Positions 1-9,400 of a DNA stretch of 21,593 nucleotides are shown here, piece by piece. Below the pieces are notes generated by a model that was not told the DNA's origin, searched no databases, and saw only the letters and a list, made by a program, of their open reading frames with translations. The stretch is from CAYMRB01 sp964392615. GTDB taxonomy: Bacteria > Planctomycetota > UBA8108. Location of the stretch: NCBI GenBank assembly GCA_964392615.1, contig CAYMRB010000131.1, positions 1-21,593 on the forward strand, given 5' to 3'. The translations under genes and the position numbers were made by a program. The stretch's first letter is position 1; the number at the start of each line of letters is the position of its first letter.

Positions 1-16
1 GCGGACGGAAGTCAAC

Positions 17-52
17 AGTCGGGGGCGGAGCCGGAGTCGGAATCGGCGTCGG
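17..52. repeat. degenerate CCGACN hexamer tandem repeat at left edge
   Basis: Read on the minus strand, this stretch is six in-register hexamers: CCGACG, CCGATT, CCGACT, CCGGCT, CCGCCC and CCGACT. The family is the same as the much purer array at 21461-21593, including the adjacent CCGATT-CCGACT pair, but in opposite orientation. Read on the minus strand it would encode a Pro-Thr-Pro-Ile-Pro type peptide, but I see no convincing gene around it, so it is treated as an intergenic low-complexity repeat. The remainder of 1-182 holds only the upstream region of the sulfatase gene. Confidence 0.7.
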
Positions 53-182
53 AGAGAGCGACCACGACGAGCAAGGCTCTGATAGGATGTCCCGGTGCGA
101 TTCCCGATGATCGAGGGGGGCGGATCCTGTCCGCATCATCCACGAAGCCCCCGACTCTGCACCCGCAAAGCGAGGAACACCC

Positions 183-1712
183 GTGCGCTATCTCGTCGGC
201 TTGCTGATTCTCACCGCGTCTGTCTTCGTCACCGTCTCGCTGCCCGCGAACGATCGCCCGAACGTTATCGTTATCATGGCCGACGACCTCGGCTACGGTG
301 ACGTCGGCTGCTACGGCGCCACCGAGCTCGCAACGCCGCACATCGACCGCCTCGCGTCGACCGGTCTGCGTTTCACGCAGGGGTACTGCTCGGCCTCGAC
401 GTGCACGCCGACGCGCTTCTCGTTTCTCACCGGGAAATACGCGTTTCGCCAGCCGGGCGCCGGCATCGCGCCTCCGAACGCGACATTGCTGATCCAGCCG
501 GGAACGGAGACGGTCGCGTCGATTCTCAAGAAGGCCGGCTACGCGACGGCGGTCATCGGCAAGTGGCACCTCGGCCTCGGCGCGAAGCCCGCTCCGGACT
601 GGAACGGCCTCCTCAAGCCGGGACCGCTCGAGATCGGCTTCGACTATTGTTTCCTGCTGCCGACGACGAACGATCGCGTGCCGAGCGTCTACGTCGAGAA
701 CCACCGCGTGCGCGATCTCGATCCGAACGATCCGCTGTGGGTCGGGCGCAAGAAGCCATCTCCGGATCACCCCGTCGGCAAGGATCCCGACGTGCGCAAG
801 AGTCTGAAAATGGACTGGAGCCACGGCCACAACCAAACGGTGCACAACGGCATCGGCCGCATCGGCTTCTTCACGGGCGGCCACGCGGCGCGCTGGCGTG
901 ACGAGGATCTCGCCGACGAGTGGGTCAAGCAGTCGGTGCAGTGGATCGAGAAGCAGAAGGACCGGCCGTTCTTCCTGTTCTTCTCGTCGCACGACATCCA
1001 CGTGCCGCGCATGCCGCACGAGCGCTTCCACGGCAAGACGAAGCTCGGATTCCGAGGCGACGCCATCGTGCAGCTCGACTGGTGCGTCGGCGAGATCGTC
1101 AAGACCCTCGCGCGACTGAAGCTGACCGAGAAGACGTTGATCGTGTTCTGCAGCGACAACGGACCGGTCCTCGACGACGGCTACAAGGACGGCGCGAAGG
1201 AGAAGCTCGGTGCGCATGAGCCGGCGGGACCGTACCGCGGCGGCAAGTACAGCATCTACGAGGGCGGCACGCGCACGCCGTTCATCACGTGCTGGCCCGG
1301 CACGATTCAGCCGGGGGTGTCCGACGATGTCGTGTGCACGATCGACCTCGCGGCGAGTCTGGCGAAGCTCACCGGACAGAAGCTCGCGGACGACGCGTGC
1401 CCGGACAGCTTCGACGTGATGCAGGCGCTTCTCGGCAAGCCGGGGGCGAAGGGCCGCGACCATCTGATTCAGCAACCGAATCGCGGCAACAACCTCGCGT
1501 TGCGCGTCGGCGATTGGAAGGTGCTGTCGTACTCGAGCGCCAAGCGGGCGAAGTCGCTGACCTACGAGAAGGGCCTCGGCCGTTTCGAGCTTTACGACCT
1601 GCGCAACGACCCCGGCGAGAAGAAGAACCTCGCCAAGGAGCAGCCCGAGCGTCTGAAGAAGATGCTGGCGCGCATGCAGGCGATCCGGGACGCGGGCCGC
1701 ACGCGGCCTTGA
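183..1712 (+). CDS. exported type I sulfatase (arylsulfatase A-like)
   Basis: This 509-residue protein should hydrolyse a sulfate ester in the periplasm or outside the cell; its substrate cannot be told from sequence. Residues 1-22 form a signal peptide (MRYLVGLLILTASVFVTVSL, then PA). Family hallmarks are all present: metal-ligand Asp34-Asp35 in MADDLGYGD, the modification motif Cys74-Thr-Pro-Thr-Arg78 whose Cys becomes formylglycine, Lys127 in GKWHLG, the His270-Asp-Ile-His273 stretch, Asp325-Asn326 in SDNG, and Lys355 in GGKYSIYEGG. Length and the C-terminal ELYDLRNDPGE segment are typical of the S1 sulfatase family, so the gene looks intact. The start is GTG at 183, preceded by GAGGA at 172-176, and gives the complete signal peptide. 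It converges on the double-propeller gene across 25 bp. Activity needs a formylglycine-generating enzyme; the FGE-like domain encoded at 10234-14001 lacks the catalytic cysteines, so the activator is probably elsewhere in the genome. Confidence 0.97.
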   Translation: MRYLVGLLILTASVFVTVSLPANDRPNVIVIMADDLGYGDVGCYGATELATPHIDRLASTGLRFTQGYCSASTCTPTRFSFLTGKYAFRQPGAGIAPPNATLLIQPGTETVASILKKAGYATAVIGKWHLGLGAKPAPDWNGLLKPGPLEIGFDYCFLLPTTNDRVPSVYVENHRVRDLDPNDPLWVGRKKPSPDHPVGKDPDVRKSLKMDWSHGHNQTVHNGIGRIGFFTGGHAARWRDEDLADEWVKQSVQWIEKQKDRPFFLFFSSHDIHVPRMPHERFHGKTKLGFRGDAIVQLDWCVGEIVKTLARLKLTEKTLIVFCSDNGPVLDDGYKDGAKEKLGAHEPAGPYRGGKYSIYEGGTRTPFITCWPGTIQPGVSDDVVCTIDLAASLAKLTGQKLADDACPDSFDVMQALLGKPGAKGRDHLIQQPNRGNNLALRVGDWKVLSYSSAKRAKSLTYEKGLGRFELYDLRNDPGEKKNLAKEQPERLKKMLARMQAIRDAGRTRP

Positions 1713-1733
1713 CAGCCCTCTTTCACAGGGCTG
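1713..1733. terminator. perfect hairpin between convergent genes, probable bidirectional terminator
   Basis: CAGCCCT (1713-1719), a 7-nt loop, and AGGGCTG (1727-1733) form a perfect 7-bp GC-rich stem. It begins at the base after the sulfatase TGA and ends 4 bases before the stop codon of the opposing gene. Neither side has a long T-tract, so it is not a textbook intrinsic terminator, but its position in a 25-bp convergent gap fits a shared termination or mRNA 3'-end structure. Confidence 0.6.
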
Positions 1734-1737
1734 CTGG

Positions 1738-4700
1738 TCATTTCGGCCTGTACTCGATGACGAGCTCCGCGGGCTTGCCGCCCTCACGCGACACGAAACC
1801 GGCGCCGTCGAGGCTCGCCGGTACGATCGCGATCGTGATCTCCTTGCGCCCGCTCAGATCGATATCCAGCGCGCGTTCGATCCTCTCTCCCAGCGCGACC
1901 TTGCCGACCGTCCCGATGCGCTTGCCCGTCGGCGGGCGGTTCGCGTAGGTGATCGTCTTTTCGTCCCACGCGCCCTCGACGACGTGCAGGTGGCCGGCGT
2001 TTCCGCTCTGAGAGTGCTGGCCCGAGTTCACCGTCGTGCGGAACCGTGCGCGAATCGCCACGCCGGGTACGTCGATCGGGAAGCGGCAGTAGACGATGCA
2101 GTGCGCGGCATCGGCCATCTCCTTGTCACCGCCGTCGTTCCACATCGCCACGGCCGCGCCGAGGTTGTCGTCAGCCTGCCCCTTCTTCACGTGCGCGTCC
2201 GCGGCGGCCTGCACGGTGACCTCGCCTGACGCGCCGGTGTATCGAATCGGGATCTTCCTGGCGATCTCGACGTTCCCGGACGGGCCGGCGATGCCGATGT
2301 CGATCGCGTAGTCGCCGGGCGCAGGCGTGCCGTCGAGCGTCACCGCGAACTCGACGGTCGCTCGGCCGCCAGCCGCGATGCGCAGATCCTGGTGCGCCGG
2401 TTCGACGCGGAAGCCCTTCGGGGCGACAGCGCGCAGCACACCGCGGAACGCCGCGTTTGCCTGGTTGGTCGCGATGACCTTGCCGGCTTGTCGGGCCGCG
2501 AAGTCGCTGATCTGGAACGACGGCAATCGGAGGCTGACGGGGTCGACGCGCGTGCGGACGACCTCGACGCCGCAGAGAAGCGTTGCGCGCGGGCTGCCGG
2601 GAGCGGACTCGAGGTCGATCGTCAGGTCGCGGGTCACCTCGACGCCGGTGAACTCGCGGACGACCGCTCGGTTCTCGCCGCCGGCTGCGGTGAGGATATC
2701 GAAATCATCGAGCACGCGATGCCCTTGGAGCGCGACGTCGAACACGCGCTGGCCGGGCTTTGCGTCTCTGTCGGGCTCCGCGAAGTGGAGTCGCACCGTG
2801 TACGTGCCCGCGGGCTCGTCGTCTCCGACGAGCGGGATCGCGCAGCGTCTCAAGCCCTCGTAGCCCGACGCGACGATCCACGGGAGTTTCGCGCCTGCGA
2901 TCGACGTGGTTGCGGGATCGTTCTCGTAGTATCGACCGCTCGCGAACGCGGTCGTCTCGAGCTGCAGATCGACCACGAGCCGATCGCTGCGCGGGCGCGG
3001 ATACGCGAGCCACATCGTGCCGCTGTCGTCCTTGCGATCGCCCGGCGCGCCGAAGTTGATGCCGAGCCGCTGGACAGGCGTGACGCCGTCGGCGGAGCTG
3101 TACATGCCCCAGCGCCGCTCGGTCTCCCGATGCTTGAACGCGACCGTGCAGTGGATCGGAAACGCGCACACGCACCCCGAGCTTCCCTCCGGAACGAGCA
3201 GCACGCCTCCCGCCGGGACGAAATTGATCCAGCACCCCGGTCGAATCGCGCCGAAGTGGGTCGTGCCCTCGTCGCTCTCCAGGTCGTAGTACGCGATCGA
3301 CTCAGAGCGGAAGAACAGACACTCCGCCGACGCGGCCATGCAGCCGCAGTGGTGACCGGGGCGCGCCATCTGCCACGGCGATGCGGCGCCGGTGATCGGA
3401 TCATCGCGCGACACCTGCTCGCCCGTGTGCAGGTTTCTCGCCCACGGCTCGGCGAAGATCGTATCGCCGACGACGATCGGCCGGCTGCGGTAACCGATCT
3501 TGCCGGACCACAGCGGAGCCCCGTCCTTCGCGCCCAGCGCGATCAGGCTACGGCGCGAGAACTCGCCCGAGTGGAACTCCTGCCAGAAGTGACCGTTCCA
3601 CGGCGCGCTGAAGAGCAGCAGGACGCCGTCGCGGTAGATCGCCGACAGCTCGCCGCCGCCCTTGCTGACCTTGACGCTGTCCGTGACGTCGAGCACCTGT
3701 TCCCATAGCTTGTCGCCGCTCGCCGCGTCGAGCGTCACGACGACGCGCGCGTCGATGGCGGGTTGCCCCTTGCGGTCGATCGGCGGTGGAGTCTTCCTCG
3801 CTTTCAACGCCTGCTGTCGCTGCGCTTCGGTCTCGCTCTGGTCGACGAGATGGATCCTGCCATCGCCGACGGCGAGACAGGCGTGCATGATCTCGCGGCC
3901 CTCGTGGATCCAGCGCCGCTCGCCGTCGTCGAGGTCGATCGCGAAGACCGCGTCTGCGGTGCGCCCCTTCGCGGTGCGGCTGCCGAAGAGCAGGCCGTCC
4001 CGCGTCGCGACGTAGCCCCAGCGGCGCGCCATGCGATCCTTCGTCGGCGGCAGACGGAACGTGCGCACGGTCTTTCCGGTGGCCTGGTCGAGCTCGAGGC
4101 ATCGAGCGCCGACCGCGACATACAGCCGATCGCCCGTCGCGGCAAGGTTGCCGCACTCCAGCTTGAGCCCGGTCCGGGCGACGCCGGGGATTTCCCGATC
4201 CCACAGGTGGAGACCGTTGTAGATGTCGTACGCCATGATCACGTGCTCGCCCTGCACGAAGAGCCGGTTGTGGACCGCGAGGGGCGCGGCGGCGCTGGCG
4301 TGTCGATTGACCATACGCGTCGGCCCGGGCTCGCCGTACCACAGCAAGCCGAGCGGCGCCTTGATGAGGCGGTCGTCGCTGCACGTCGTGTTGCCGGAGT
4401 CGGCGTACTGATGCGTCCAGTGTCCGGCGCCGTCGAGTCCGCGGCGCTTGATCGATGCCCAGACCTTCGTCCCGGTCTTCTCCCTCATGCGCTGCTGCAG
4501 GCTGCCATCGTCAGGCAGTGCGTCCATCCACTTCAGCATGCGGTCGTGCTCGCCGTCGGTCGTGGGGCGCCCGCGGTCGACGGGCAGGCCGACGTATGCG
4601 AAGCCGCCCATGGGCTTCAGCAGCCGCAGTAGCTCTGCGGGCGGCGTCGCGATGTCGTTGGACCTGAGTTCGGCCTCGTAGACGATCAGGTTGGCGAAGT

Positions 4701-6465
4701 AGTCGGAGTACGGCAGCGCGTCGAGAGGACCGTGATCGACGCAGATTCGCGTGCCGTAGAGGCCCGCCGCGAGCGCGGCCTCGCGCGCCCTCTCCGCAGT
4801 ATCCGCGTGCGGCTCGACGACGATGACGTGCAGATCGGAGCGCCGCGCGATCTCGAGCGCGAGGCGTCCCGTGCCGCCGCCGAGGATGAGGGCGTAGCCG
4901 CGTCGGACGCCCGACTCGTCGAGAATCGTAGTCGCGGCGTCGACGTAGTATCGCGTTCGGTCGTCGGACGGATACGGAGCGTCGGTCGTCGTCGGCCGGA
5001 CGCGCGTCGACGTCACCACGTCACCGGGCACGAAGCAGTGGATCGCGCCGGTGTCCGTACTGACGAGCAAGCGGCCCGCGGCGACCGCGAGCCCGCGCGC
5101 CTTGCCGTCGACGTCGACCTGCCAGGCCCGCTTGCCGCTCTTCGCATCGATCGCGACGACGCGGCCCTGGCCGCCGGCGAACAGCGTGTCGCCGGCGAGG
5201 ATCAACGCGTCCCGACATTCGCACGCCAATCGCCAGCGCGTCGCCTTCGCCAGCTTCCCGGCGTTGGCCTTCTCGTCCGCAACGAGCTCCTGCGTCGCCT
5301 TTTTTCGCTTCTCGGCGTCGGTCACCTTCTTGAGGTCTTGGCGTCGATGCTTGAGCGACTGAAGCTCGCGGCTCGCCGCCGGGTACGCCTTGCGGTCGAG
5401 AGCGACGATTTCCTTCTCCTTCGCGATGTAGAACGTGTCCTCGTCGACGACGAGCAGCTGACCGTCGAACCACGAGTACCCCGCCTTGCCCGTGTCGGTC
5501 GCGAAGCTGAGGATCTGCTCGGTGCCGCTGAACACGTGATCGTCGGCCAGCACGGCATCGGTGCCGCCGTACGTTCCCTCGCGGAAACGATTGACGGTGC
5601 GCTGGAAGAGGAACCGACCGTCGCGGATATCGAACGCCGCGGGCACGCTCCGCCCCGACGGCAAGAAGAGCTTGTCCGCAGACGCGAGCGCATAGCCCTG
5701 CGGCGAGATCTCGCGTCGCCCTCCTTGGCCGAACGCGTCGTTCTTCCACACGACCGCGCCGTCTTCCGCGCGGACGGCGTACAGATACAGCCCTTCTCCG
5801 GGGAAGATTCCGGCGGCGAAGTAGGCGATGCCATCGCGGATCAACACGCCCGTGCGGATCGGCCAGCGCGAGATCATGCGGCCGCTGCCGAGCAGGCGAT
5901 CATCCGCCGGCGCCGCGCGCAGCTTCCAGACGACGCGGCCGGAGGCGGCTTCCACGCAGTACGCGCAGCCGTCGTCGGACCCGAAGTAGACCTTGCTCTT
6001 CCAGACGGTCGGAGCGAGACGGACTGGACCGCCGGTGGTGAGCGACCAGCGCTCGTGGCCGGTCGTCAAGTCGAGCGCACGCACGGTATGGTCTGCAGAC
6101 GATCCGAAGAACGCGAGCCCCTTGAAGAGCCCGCTGGGCGCGTCACCGGCGATCGCGACGTGGAACGCGTCATCGAAGCGCATGCGCGGTAGCTCGAGGA
6201 TGCCCTCGATCGGCTTCGGCTGCGGCGGTGCCCATGCGGGCGCGGGCGGATGGAGCGGCTCGTAGACCCAGCGCTGCGTCAGCGGCAATTGCAGGCTCTC
6301 GGACGTTCGGCCGCTACGCGCCGCATCGTGGCGGTAGGTGGGCCAGTCCTCGCCGCACACGGAGACCAGCGGGCCGAGAGTGACGATCGCCGCCACCGCC
6401 GCTGTGACGATTCGGCCACACGGCAGGCGAGTCTTCTTCGTCGCGCGAGTCGCGCCTTCTTTCAT
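1738..6465 (-). CDS. exported double PQQ-type beta-propeller with embedded SAM-methyltransferase fold, malectin-like and DNRLRE-like tail
   Basis: This 1575-residue protein has a signal peptide (about residues 1-39, ending ...LVSVCG). Approximate order: PQQ/BamB-like propeller 40-480 (repeated units such as VRALDLTTGHERW, VVAIDAKSGKRAW), interrupted by a charged, probably helical insert at 365-420; Rossmann-type methyltransferase-like region about 485-665 with SAM motif I ALILGGGTGRL near 522-532, an acidic VVEPHAD strand and a LLRLLKPMGG motif; second propeller about 678-1125; malectin-like domain about 1135-1305; a NEW3-like beta-sandwich about 1320-1415; and a DNRLRE-like C-terminal domain about 1420-1575. 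PQQ-type propellers act as quinoprotein dehydrogenases or as BamB-like scaffolds; I see no clear dehydrogenase active site, so a scaffold or sensor role is at least as likely. Whether the methyltransferase works is unknown, since SAM is cytosolic. Start ATG 6465 has an ideal AGGAGG at 6471-6476, 5 nt away. It lies 34 bp downstream of the CotH protein gene and is probably co-transcribed. Confidence 0.94.
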   Translation of the reverse strand: MKEGATRATKKTRLPCGRIVTAAVAAIVTLGPLVSVCGEDWPTYRHDAARSGRTSESLQLPLTQRWVYEPLHPPAPAWAPPQPKPIEGILELPRMRFDDAFHVAIAGDAPSGLFKGLAFFGSSADHTVRALDLTTGHERWSLTTGGPVRLAPTVWKSKVYFGSDDGCAYCVEAASGRVVWKLRAAPADDRLLGSGRMISRWPIRTGVLIRDGIAYFAAGIFPGEGLYLYAVRAEDGAVVWKNDAFGQGGRREISPQGYALASADKLFLPSGRSVPAAFDIRDGRFLFQRTVNRFREGTYGGTDAVLADDHVFSGTEQILSFATDTGKAGYSWFDGQLLVVDEDTFYIAKEKEIVALDRKAYPAASRELQSLKHRRQDLKKVTDAEKRKKATQELVADEKANAGKLAKATRWRLACECRDALILAGDTLFAGGQGRVVAIDAKSGKRAWQVDVDGKARGLAVAAGRLLVSTDTGAIHCFVPGDVVTSTRVRPTTTDAPYPSDDRTRYYVDAATTILDESGVRRGYALILGGGTGRLALEIARRSDLHVIVVEPHADTAERAREAALAAGLYGTRICVDHGPLDALPYSDYFANLIVYEAELRSNDIATPPAELLRLLKPMGGFAYVGLPVDRGRPTTDGEHDRMLKWMDALPDDGSLQQRMREKTGTKVWASIKRRGLDGAGHWTHQYADSGNTTCSDDRLIKAPLGLLWYGEPGPTRMVNRHASAAAPLAVHNRLFVQGEHVIMAYDIYNGLHLWDREIPGVARTGLKLECGNLAATGDRLYVAVGARCLELDQATGKTVRTFRLPPTKDRMARRWGYVATRDGLLFGSRTAKGRTADAVFAIDLDDGERRWIHEGREIMHACLAVGDGRIHLVDQSETEAQRQQALKARKTPPPIDRKGQPAIDARVVVTLDAASGDKLWEQVLDVTDSVKVSKGGGELSAIYRDGVLLLFSAPWNGHFWQEFHSGEFSRRSLIALGAKDGAPLWSGKIGYRSRPIVVGDTIFAEPWARNLHTGEQVSRDDPITGAASPWQMARPGHHCGCMAASAECLFFRSESIAYYDLESDEGTTHFGAIRPGCWINFVPAGGVLLVPEGSSGCVCAFPIHCTVAFKHRETERRWGMYSSADGVTPVQRLGINFGAPGDRKDDSGTMWLAYPRPRSDRLVVDLQLETTAFASGRYYENDPATTSIAGAKLPWIVASGYEGLRRCAIPLVGDDEPAGTYTVRLHFAEPDRDAKPGQRVFDVALQGHRVLDDFDILTAAGGENRAVVREFTGVEVTRDLTIDLESAPGSPRATLLCGVEVVRTRVDPVSLRLPSFQISDFAARQAGKVIATNQANAAFRGVLRAVAPKGFRVEPAHQDLRIAAGGRATVEFAVTLDGTPAPGDYAIDIGIAGPSGNVEIARKIPIRYTGASGEVTVQAAADAHVKKGQADDNLGAAVAMWNDGGDKEMADAAHCIVYCRFPIDVPGVAIRARFRTTVNSGQHSQSGNAGHLHVVEGAWDEKTITYANRPPTGKRIGTVGKVALGERIERALDIDLSGRKEITIAIVPASLDGAGFVSREGGKPAELVIEYRPK

Positions 6466-6470
6466 CCTGG

Positions 6471-6476
6471 CCTCCT
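6471..6476 (-). promoter_or_regulatory. strong ribosome binding site of the double-propeller gene
   Basis: The minus strand reads AGGAGG followed by CCAGG and ATG, giving a 5-nt spacer. It lies inside the 34-bp gap after the stop codon of the preceding gene, so it supports separate, strong translation initiation within a shared transcript. Confidence 0.75.
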
Positions 6477-6499
6477 CGATTCGAGGTGCTTCTGGCGGA

Positions 6500-9400
6500 T
6501 CAACGAGAACAGGTCGTGGGGCAGTTCTCGATGCGGATGCAGTCCGTTCCCATCGTCGGGGGCGGGCCGCCCTGGAACAGATAGCTCAGCACCGAGACCA
6601 CGTCGGTGACGTCGACCGCGTCGTCGGCGTTGACGTCGAGTACGACGAGATTGCCGCCCTCGTTGAGCGACGGACCGTCGCAGGGCGGCGCGACGCCGCC
6701 GAGGAACAAGCGTCGCAGCAGCGAGAACGCATCCGAGATGTCGAGTTCGCCGTCCTGGTTGCTGTCGCCCGGAAGCTGGAAGCCGCCGACCGAGGGGAAC
6801 GCCGGATCCTCCCACCCGGGCGTGCCGTTCGCGATCGAGCTCGGAGCCCAGCTCTCCGGGTCACCCCACGTCGAGCGCGGCGCGAGCGGATCGATGATGA
6901 CGAGCGATTCGCCGCCGCCGTCCGTACTCGGGTACCACAGGTCGCTGTAGCCGAAGCTGAGGATGGGCTCGCCGAGAGCGCCCTCGAGCGTGATGTCCTC
7001 GCCGGCGTTCTCGAGCCGTCCCGCGTACTCGCCCAGGACGAAGAGATTCGTGATGTCGTAGCGGGACGCGAAGGCCTGGATGTTCTTCACGACGAGAGCG
7101 TACTCGCCGGGCGCCAGCACCGGGTCGCCGGTCGGCGGCGTCGTGAACTGAACGCCGCCTCCGAGGCGGACACCGCTGATGCTGATCGTCTCGGATCCTG
7201 CGTTGAGGATCTCGACGAACTCGAAGTCATCGGCGTCGTACGCACTGTCGGGAGGCGGGTCCGCCGGGTGATACATCAACTCGGTGATCACGAGCGTCGG
7301 CAGCGACGTGTAGAACGTCGCGGCCGTGGGGGCGCTCCAATCGGTAGCGGATCGTCGGGTGCGGGCTACCACGCGCGTCGTCTCGTCGAGGGCGATCGGC
7401 GCCGAGTACACTCGGGATCGGAGGGAAGTGGCTCCGCCGGGGAGCCGCGGATCGGTTCCGTCGAGCGTGTAGCGGATCGTCCCCGCAGGAGCCGACATCG
7501 TCAGCAGGAAGCCGGGCGAGATCGGGCCGCCCGGTGGGCTGAAGCGAGGGGCTGGCGCGAACTGGTCGTCCATCCAGCTCGCGCGCGACGAAATCCAGTT
7601 CTGGAGCTCGTCGATCTCGCCCTCCCAGCCGCCGTCGAGCTGCAGGGGCCATCTGGCGAAGTTGCGGGCCTGCGCTTCGCGAATCTCGTTCGCCATCGAA
7701 TCGACGATCGAGAGCAGGTTCGACGTGCTCATCGGCCCCTGACGGAAGACGTGCCAGCGGTCCTTGTAGACCTGCCAGAAGTTCGGATCCTGGAACAGCC
7801 GTCCCCACCAGCCGTAGTTGAATGAGCCTGAGTAGCCGACGGGATCCGCGGCGCGTCCGTCGTCGTCCGGGCCCAGCGTGCGGTCGAAGTCCCAGATCGG
7901 TCCGTACTCGAGCGGCCCGCCGCGTTGCTTGAAGAGATACGTGCTGAGGCGAAGGCCGTCCGGGTTCTTCGTGAACTCGTTCAGCAGGTGGTGATCGACC
8001 CAGGACTCGACGTCGATGAACGGCGCGTAGCCGAGCTCCGGGTCGTGGAAGTTCGCACCGTTGAGTGCGGCGCCGAAGTCGTCGATGTAGCCGGCGATCC
8101 ACGCGGCCTGCGTCGGTGTGATATCTCGCTCCTTCGGGTAGTTGTAGCCGAGGCGCTGGCCGCCGGCGTTGAAGCCCGAGTCGCCGGGGTCGAGCCGATC
8201 GATCTTCAACATGTACCCGCCGGTGATCTCCGGCTCGCTGTCGTGCGACTGCACCAGGCGCTCGATGTCGACGCGGTCCGGGCCGCGCTTGATCTTCTCC
8301 ATGAAGCTGTAGACGCCGGCGTAGTCCGCGTCGGATACGCTGCCGCCGCCCGTGTTGACAAACACCTCGCAGAATCGCGTGCGCACTGCGTAGCGCCCGA
8401 CCTGATTGCTCACCTCGTAGATGAACGCGTTGCGTATCAGGGCTCGGTCGAAGTTGTACGCGCCGTAGAGGATCCAATCGGACTCGGGCGGCAGATCGAG
8501 TGGGGCGATGTCCTTGTCGTCGTTGTGCTCGTCCCACGCCTCGAAGGCGTAGGCCTTCTTGGCGCGGCCCAGCGTGCTCGATCCGCGGATCTTGATTCCG
8601 GCTCGCGTCTGCAGGGTCGGCACGTCCGTCAATCGCGTGCGCCCGCCGTTCTGCTCGAAGATCGCGACATAGCACGGCTGGAACGAGTTCGCTGGCACGC
8701 CGCCGCCGCCGAAGTTCTCGACGACGACGACGGGCAGGTCGGAAGAGAAGCTCCGGGCGTCGGCTTCGAAGGCGACGTAGCTGGCGCTCACCACCGGGCT
8801 CGCCGATCCGTCGCTTTCGAAGGAACGGGCGCGGACCATTACGCTTTCGGTTCGCTCCAGGGACGCGGTGTAGGCAGGCGAGCTCGTCGTCGGCTCCGTC
8901 CCGTCCTCGGTGTAGCGGATCACCGTGTCGGGAGACGTTGCCGCGATCGAGATCGACACGCTGCCGCTGAACACCCGGCTCGGCGGAGAGATGACCGGTG
9001 GCTCGGCGATGCCGACAAACCCGGGCGGATTGCCCGAGCCTGGAGTCGGCTGCGGAAAGTACTGCAGCGTGTCGCGCTCGAGCTCGCCCAATTCGAACGT
9101 GTCGAGCTCGGGCAGGACGAGGAAGTCCGAGCTGCCGAGGTTGGCGTTCAGGCCGTGGATCGCCAGCACGTTCTCGCCTGCGACCAAGAGGCCCGGTCGG
9201 TCGGCGGCGGAGAACTCCTGGAACTCGACCGCCGCGCTATCGTTGTGCTGCGCGGTCGCCGCCGAGTTCCACAGGGCGAGCCCGGGCGCTTGGCTGATCG
9301 CGACGCGCGTTCCGTTGACGTACGCGACGAAGCCGTCGTCGTACTTCATGCGCAGGCGGAGGCTGCCGAGGCGGGCGGGATCCTCGACGACGAAGGGCAC

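Noticed and set aside
120..134. GCGGA-TCCTG-TCCGC inverted repeat before the sulfatase
   Set aside because: A 5-bp stem alone is common in GC-rich DNA, and no regulatory element is recognisable with it.
12..1787. 591-codon open frame antisense to the sulfatase
   Set aside because: It lies opposite a gene with every sulfatase motif, has no recognisable domain and is Arg/Ala/Val-rich, as expected of a shadow frame in GC-rich DNA.
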